This document shows positions 13,733 through 16,256 of a stretch of 16,256 bases of DNA, piece after piece. The DNA comes from CAMLQK01 sp964654135 (lineage in GTDB: Bacteria; Patescibacteriota; Saccharimonadia; Saccharimonadales; UBA4665). The stretch lies in contig CAZZHV010000024.1 in assembly GCA_964654135.1 (NCBI GenBank), forward strand, positions 1 through 16,256, read 5' to 3'. Each line of letters opens with the position of its first letter. The first letter of the stretch is position 1. A program made the translations under genes and the position numbers. Below the pieces are notes generated by a model. It searched no databases. It saw only the letters and a program-made list of their open reading frames with translations, and had not been told where the DNA came from.

Positions 13733-14395
13733 CTATGGTATCTTATAGCCATAGCCACGAACGGTTTGAATAACCGAGTCTCCGCTGCCTATCTTTTTAC
13801 GGACGTTAGCAATAAACGTCTCGACCGTATTATGTTGCACACGATCTTCGTCCGACCAGACATGGTCAAGCAGCTGGTCCTTGCTGAGCACTTCGCCGCG
13901 ATGGTGCAACAAGTATTCGAGTAGCTGGAACTCTTTGGCAGTTAAATGCACTAGTGTGCCGTCGGCTGTAACTTCTTTGGATATAGAGTCGAGCGCAATT
14001 GGACCGCTTTGCATAACCGTACCGGCGTGCTCTTGCGGACGGCGCAACAAGGCACGTACACGAGCTAGCAGTTCGTCGAAAGAGAACGGTTTAGGCACAT
14101 AGTCATCCGCACCTGCATCGAGACCTTCAACACGGTCACCGATAGCCGTGCGAGCCGTTAACATGAGGATCGGCATGTGCTTCTTGTGATCACGCCACAA
14201 CTTAATAAGTGCCGGCCCATTGTGGGCGCCCGGAATCATCCAGTCGAGTAGCACTAAATCGTACGTGTTAGCATCGACAAGCGTATCTGCCTCGTCGCCA
14301 TCATAGGCAACATCAACGATGTAACCTTCGGCCTTTAAGCCCTTCTCTAGGCTGTTAGCAATCTTAACTTCATCTTCTACAACTAGTATTCGCAT
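13733..14395 (-). CDS. OmpR/PhoB-family response regulator
   Basis: 220 residues. The receiver domain (1-118) has the acidic pocket VVEDE (8-9), phosphorylation site D51 in LVLLDWMIPG, T80 in LMLTART and K102 in YVPKPFS. A linker leads to a winged-helix DNA-binding domain (about 127-220) with LTAKEFQLLEYLLHHRG, LSKDQLLDHVW, the recognition helix VETFIANVRKKIG and the wing IQTVRGYGYKIP. It is the partner of the histidine kinase just downstream. A TATACT -10 is centred just before the start. The target genes cannot be read from the window. Confidence 0.95.
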   Translation of the reverse strand: MRILVVEDEVKIANSLEKGLKAEGYIVDVAYDGDEADTLVDANTYDLVLLDWMIPGAHNGPALIKLWRDHKKHMPILMLTARTAIGDRVEGLDAGADDYVPKPFSFDELLARVRALLRRPQEHAGTVMQSGPIALDSISKEVTADGTLVHLTAKEFQLLEYLLHHRGEVLSKDQLLDHVWSDEDRVQHNTVETFIANVRKKIGSGDSVIQTVRGYGYKIP

Positions 14396-14403
14396 ATGCT
14401 CAT

Positions 14404-14409
14404 AGTATA
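14404..14409 (-). promoter_or_regulatory. Response regulator promoter (-10)
   Basis: Minus-strand TATACT, 8 bases before the regulator ATG, in the 55-base gap after the cupin gene. No clear -35 or terminator is seen in that gap. Transcription would start next to the start codon. Confidence 0.5.
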
Positions 14410-14450
14410 CAACTGCGCTGCATTACTCCTGAAGAAGTTGTAAATAATGC

Positions 14451-14915
14451 CTACTGCTGTTGACTGCCGTTAGCAGCGTATTCCGCGTCGCGTTCTTCTG
14501 GAGTTTGGTGTTTGCGGGCGTAGTCGTCTTCGAGACGCCATGTGGTGCCAGCTTCAGGGGTGGAAACCTCAAGAATGTCACAGCCGCCTTCGAGTCCCTT
14601 GAGGCGGTGCTTCTGGCCGACCATAGTGCTGTAGCCCTTGCCGTATTCAAGTACAGTCTCAACCATTTCACCCTGGTTGTTCTCCCAAATAACAGCAGCG
14701 TTGCCACTCATCATAAAGTAGCTTTCTTGTTTTTCGTCGTGCACCTGAAGGCTTAAACGCTTACCTTCATCTATGTGCAAAACTTTACCCATATACGGGG
14801 CACCCTCACGAACCCAGTGAATCTCATAGCCCCAAGGTTTTTCAACGCGCTTGGCGTAAGGGTTTATGTCGTAATCCTTAGGATCAAATGTTGGTACTGG
14901 CTGTTGGTTGTCCAT
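14451..14915 (-). CDS. Single-domain cupin, phosphomannose isomerase type II-like
   Basis: 154 residues from the ATG at 14915, which has AGAAGGA 5 bases upstream; the longer frame would run into pgi. The cupin barrel has the metal ligands Q57, H59 and E64 (in SLQVHDEKQESYFMMSG) and H103 (in GYSTMVGQKHRLKG). VEKPWGYEIHW (24-34), GKVLHIDEGKRLS and CDILEVSTPE resemble the C-terminal isomerase domain of bifunctional mannose-6-phosphate isomerase/GDP-mannose pyrophosphorylase, but without the nucleotidyltransferase half. It lies 10 bases after pgi, so a role in interconverting fructose-6-phosphate and mannose-6-phosphate is plausible. A different sugar phosphate epimerase or isomerase is the main alternative. 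The C terminus is polar and Gln-rich. Confidence 0.86.
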   Translation of the reverse strand: MDNQQPVPTFDPKDYDINPYAKRVEKPWGYEIHWVREGAPYMGKVLHIDEGKRLSLQVHDEKQESYFMMSGNAAVIWENNQGEMVETVLEYGKGYSTMVGQKHRLKGLEGGCDILEVSTPEAGTTWRLEDDYARKHQTPEERDAEYAANGSQQQ

Positions 14916-14925
14916 AAAAATCCTT

Positions 14926-16218
14926 CTAGTTACTCTCAAGCACACGCTTGGTTTCGATCTTGTAAGCTTCGACATTTGGCTGGTCAAAGCTGTTTACGTT
15001 CAATAATTGACCGAGGTACATCATTTCGAGCATCTTAAATTGCAAATATGCGCCGATTGACGCTTCGTCGATAGCATCGAGCGCCACTTCCATATACGGT
15101 AACTCAGCTTTTTGATAGGCGATCTGTACGCCCTCAAGAATCGCAGTCATGATGTCTTCCGCAGTTTTCCCATCAATCATCGGCACGAGTTCTGGCAATA
15201 TCCTTTCGTTTGGTACAGCAACGGTTGTTGCTGGCTTTGCAGATACAAATGTCGTCAACTTATCCTTTGGCCCGCCAAGGTATAGCTGACCAACAGAGTG
15301 TAGATCAGTTGAGCCAAGCGATATGGTTGGAGTAATACCTGTGTGAATTGTCTCGCCAGTAAGCGATTGTTCTTTGCCGATGCTCTCGCCCATCAGTTGA
15401 CGATACCATTTACCCATTGATTCAAGTTCTGGATGAAAGAAGAAATTGTCATTTATGCCGTATCCGCCACGATAAGCCTGGGCGAGCACTGCGGCCGATT
15501 GCATTGCAATGTCGTCACCTTGCATACATTGCGTAAGCAAATCGTGGGCACCTTGGCGCAAAGCCGCAACATCCACGCCTACACTCGCGAGCGGAAAGAG
15601 ACCAACTGCTGATAACACTGAGTAGCGGCCGCCAACCGTAGCCGGTAAAGCCAAGCAGCTAATCCCCTTCTCCTGCGCTGACTGCCAAAGCTTTGAGCCT
15701 TCGTCGGTAATGGCAACAACACGACTCAAGGCGTCTTCGAATTTAGCCATGAATGGCTGCATCAAAATTTCAAAATTAGCAATTGTTTCGGTCGTACCGC
15801 CAGACTTACTAATAAGTGTCAGAATAGCCTCGTCGGAGTTCTCGAGGCTGGCCAGCAACGAGCACAGAGCGCTCAAAGATTCGGGATCGGTTGTTTCGGC
15901 AAATAAGAGCTTTGGTGCTTGCTCTGCCCCTGTTATGTCGCGAGCACTAAAAAGTGCGTCATATACTGCTTTGGTTCCCAAATTGGAGCCACCGATACCA
16001 ATAACAACATTATACTTAAGATTTGCAGTGACCTTTTTGGCCACCATACCGCGTACCTCGATGAGTAAAGCATCGTCACCAGGTAAGTTTAGCGAACTTT
16101 CTGGAGCGTCATATGCGCCTTGCTCAAATACTGTACGAACATGTTCTTTATAACTATCTAACGTACGTAGCACATCTGTTGCAACAGGCTGTGCGTGGTC
16201 GGTTTTTAGTTGTAGCAT
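14926..16218 (-). CDS. pgi: Glucose-6-phosphate isomerase
   Basis: 430 residues, a short bacterial-type PGI. It interconverts glucose-6-phosphate and fructose-6-phosphate. Motifs in order: VVIGIGGSNLGTKAV (71-85), SKSGGTTETIANFE (137-150) for phosphate binding, VGGRYSVLSAVGLFP (195-209), E278 in MGESIGKEQS, H307 in GSTDLHSVGQ, and K420 in FDQPNVEAYK. These are the catalytic base, ring-opening His and Lys. The start has GAGGG four bases upstream of the ATG. The cupin gene follows after 10 bases, which links the pair in hexose phosphate metabolism. Confidence 0.97.
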   Translation of the reverse strand: MLQLKTDHAQPVATDVLRTLDSYKEHVRTVFEQGAYDAPESSLNLPGDDALLIEVRGMVAKKVTANLKYNVVIGIGGSNLGTKAVYDALFSARDITGAEQAPKLLFAETTDPESLSALCSLLASLENSDEAILTLISKSGGTTETIANFEILMQPFMAKFEDALSRVVAITDEGSKLWQSAQEKGISCLALPATVGGRYSVLSAVGLFPLASVGVDVAALRQGAHDLLTQCMQGDDIAMQSAAVLAQAYRGGYGINDNFFFHPELESMGKWYRQLMGESIGKEQSLTGETIHTGITPTISLGSTDLHSVGQLYLGGPKDKLTTFVSAKPATTVAVPNERILPELVPMIDGKTAEDIMTAILEGVQIAYQKAELPYMEVALDAIDEASIGAYLQFKMLEMMYLGQLLNVNSFDQPNVEAYKIETKRVLESN

Positions 16219-16248
16219 GCTACCCTCGCAATCGTTAGTTGTTTTTCA

Positions 16249-16254
16249 AGCATA
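16249..16254 (-). promoter_or_regulatory. Possible pgi -10 at window edge
   Basis: Minus-strand TATGCT preceded by TTG, about 30 bases before the pgi ATG. The -35 would lie outside the window. It resembles the TATGCT of the first gene. Weak evidence. Confidence 0.3.
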
Positions 16255-16256
16255 CA

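Noticed and set aside
13729..13758. Histidine kinase start at 13758 overlapping the response regulator
   Set aside because: The added residues repeat the reading of the regulator's GYGYK codons in another frame. Family members start near MFRSARVKLT, at 13728.

Overview
The window reads as a compact bacterial chromosome segment, most likely from a Candidate Phyla Radiation bacterium of the Saccharibacteria (TM7) type. That assignment is inference. It rests on the DnaG primase lacking all four zinc ligands, promoters of the form TATAAT followed 6-8 bases later by the start codon (leaderless mRNAs), a short 430-residue glucose-6-phosphate isomerase, a module of the LPxPGSDSGSWGDVLNDFL type on a secreted-looking enzyme, and UGA still used as a stop, which argues against the recoded Gracilibacteria and Absconditabacteria. 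Eighteen protein genes are supported. No rRNA, tRNA, CRISPR array or insertion sequence was seen.

Layout. 142-1365 (+): a protein with six 10-residue repeats followed by a probable TIM-barrel glycosidase. A hairpin terminator separates it from the convergent pair dnaG-rpoD (minus, 4356-1433). Divergent from dnaG is a GC-rich orphan gene of 402 codons (4494-5702, +) with a perfect Shine-Dalgarno sequence and alien-looking codon use. It is followed by a run of three adjoining inverted repeats (5712-5815), and then by a single-pass membrane protein (5872-6531, +). A minus-strand pair follows: a HAD phosphatase and a YjbR-family protein, overlapping by ATGA. An unrecognised 179-residue gene (7645-8184, +) abuts the convergent oligoribonuclease gene.

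8185-16218 is entirely minus strand. Read in transcription order it holds pgi and a cupin (sugar phosphate metabolism); an OmpR-type response regulator with its histidine kinase; a DUF1361 membrane protein; argS; an alanine-rich unknown with a Tat-like motif; an MscL channel with a basic histone-H1-like N-terminal tail; msrB; and orn. Most of these have their own -10 element right before the start codon, so the run is a series of short transcription units rather than one operon.

The best candidates for something undescribed are the GC-rich gene with its 3' hairpin cluster, the MscL with a DNA-binding-like tail, and the DnaG without zinc ligands. Nothing here amounts to a complete recognisable defence, secretion or mobile system.
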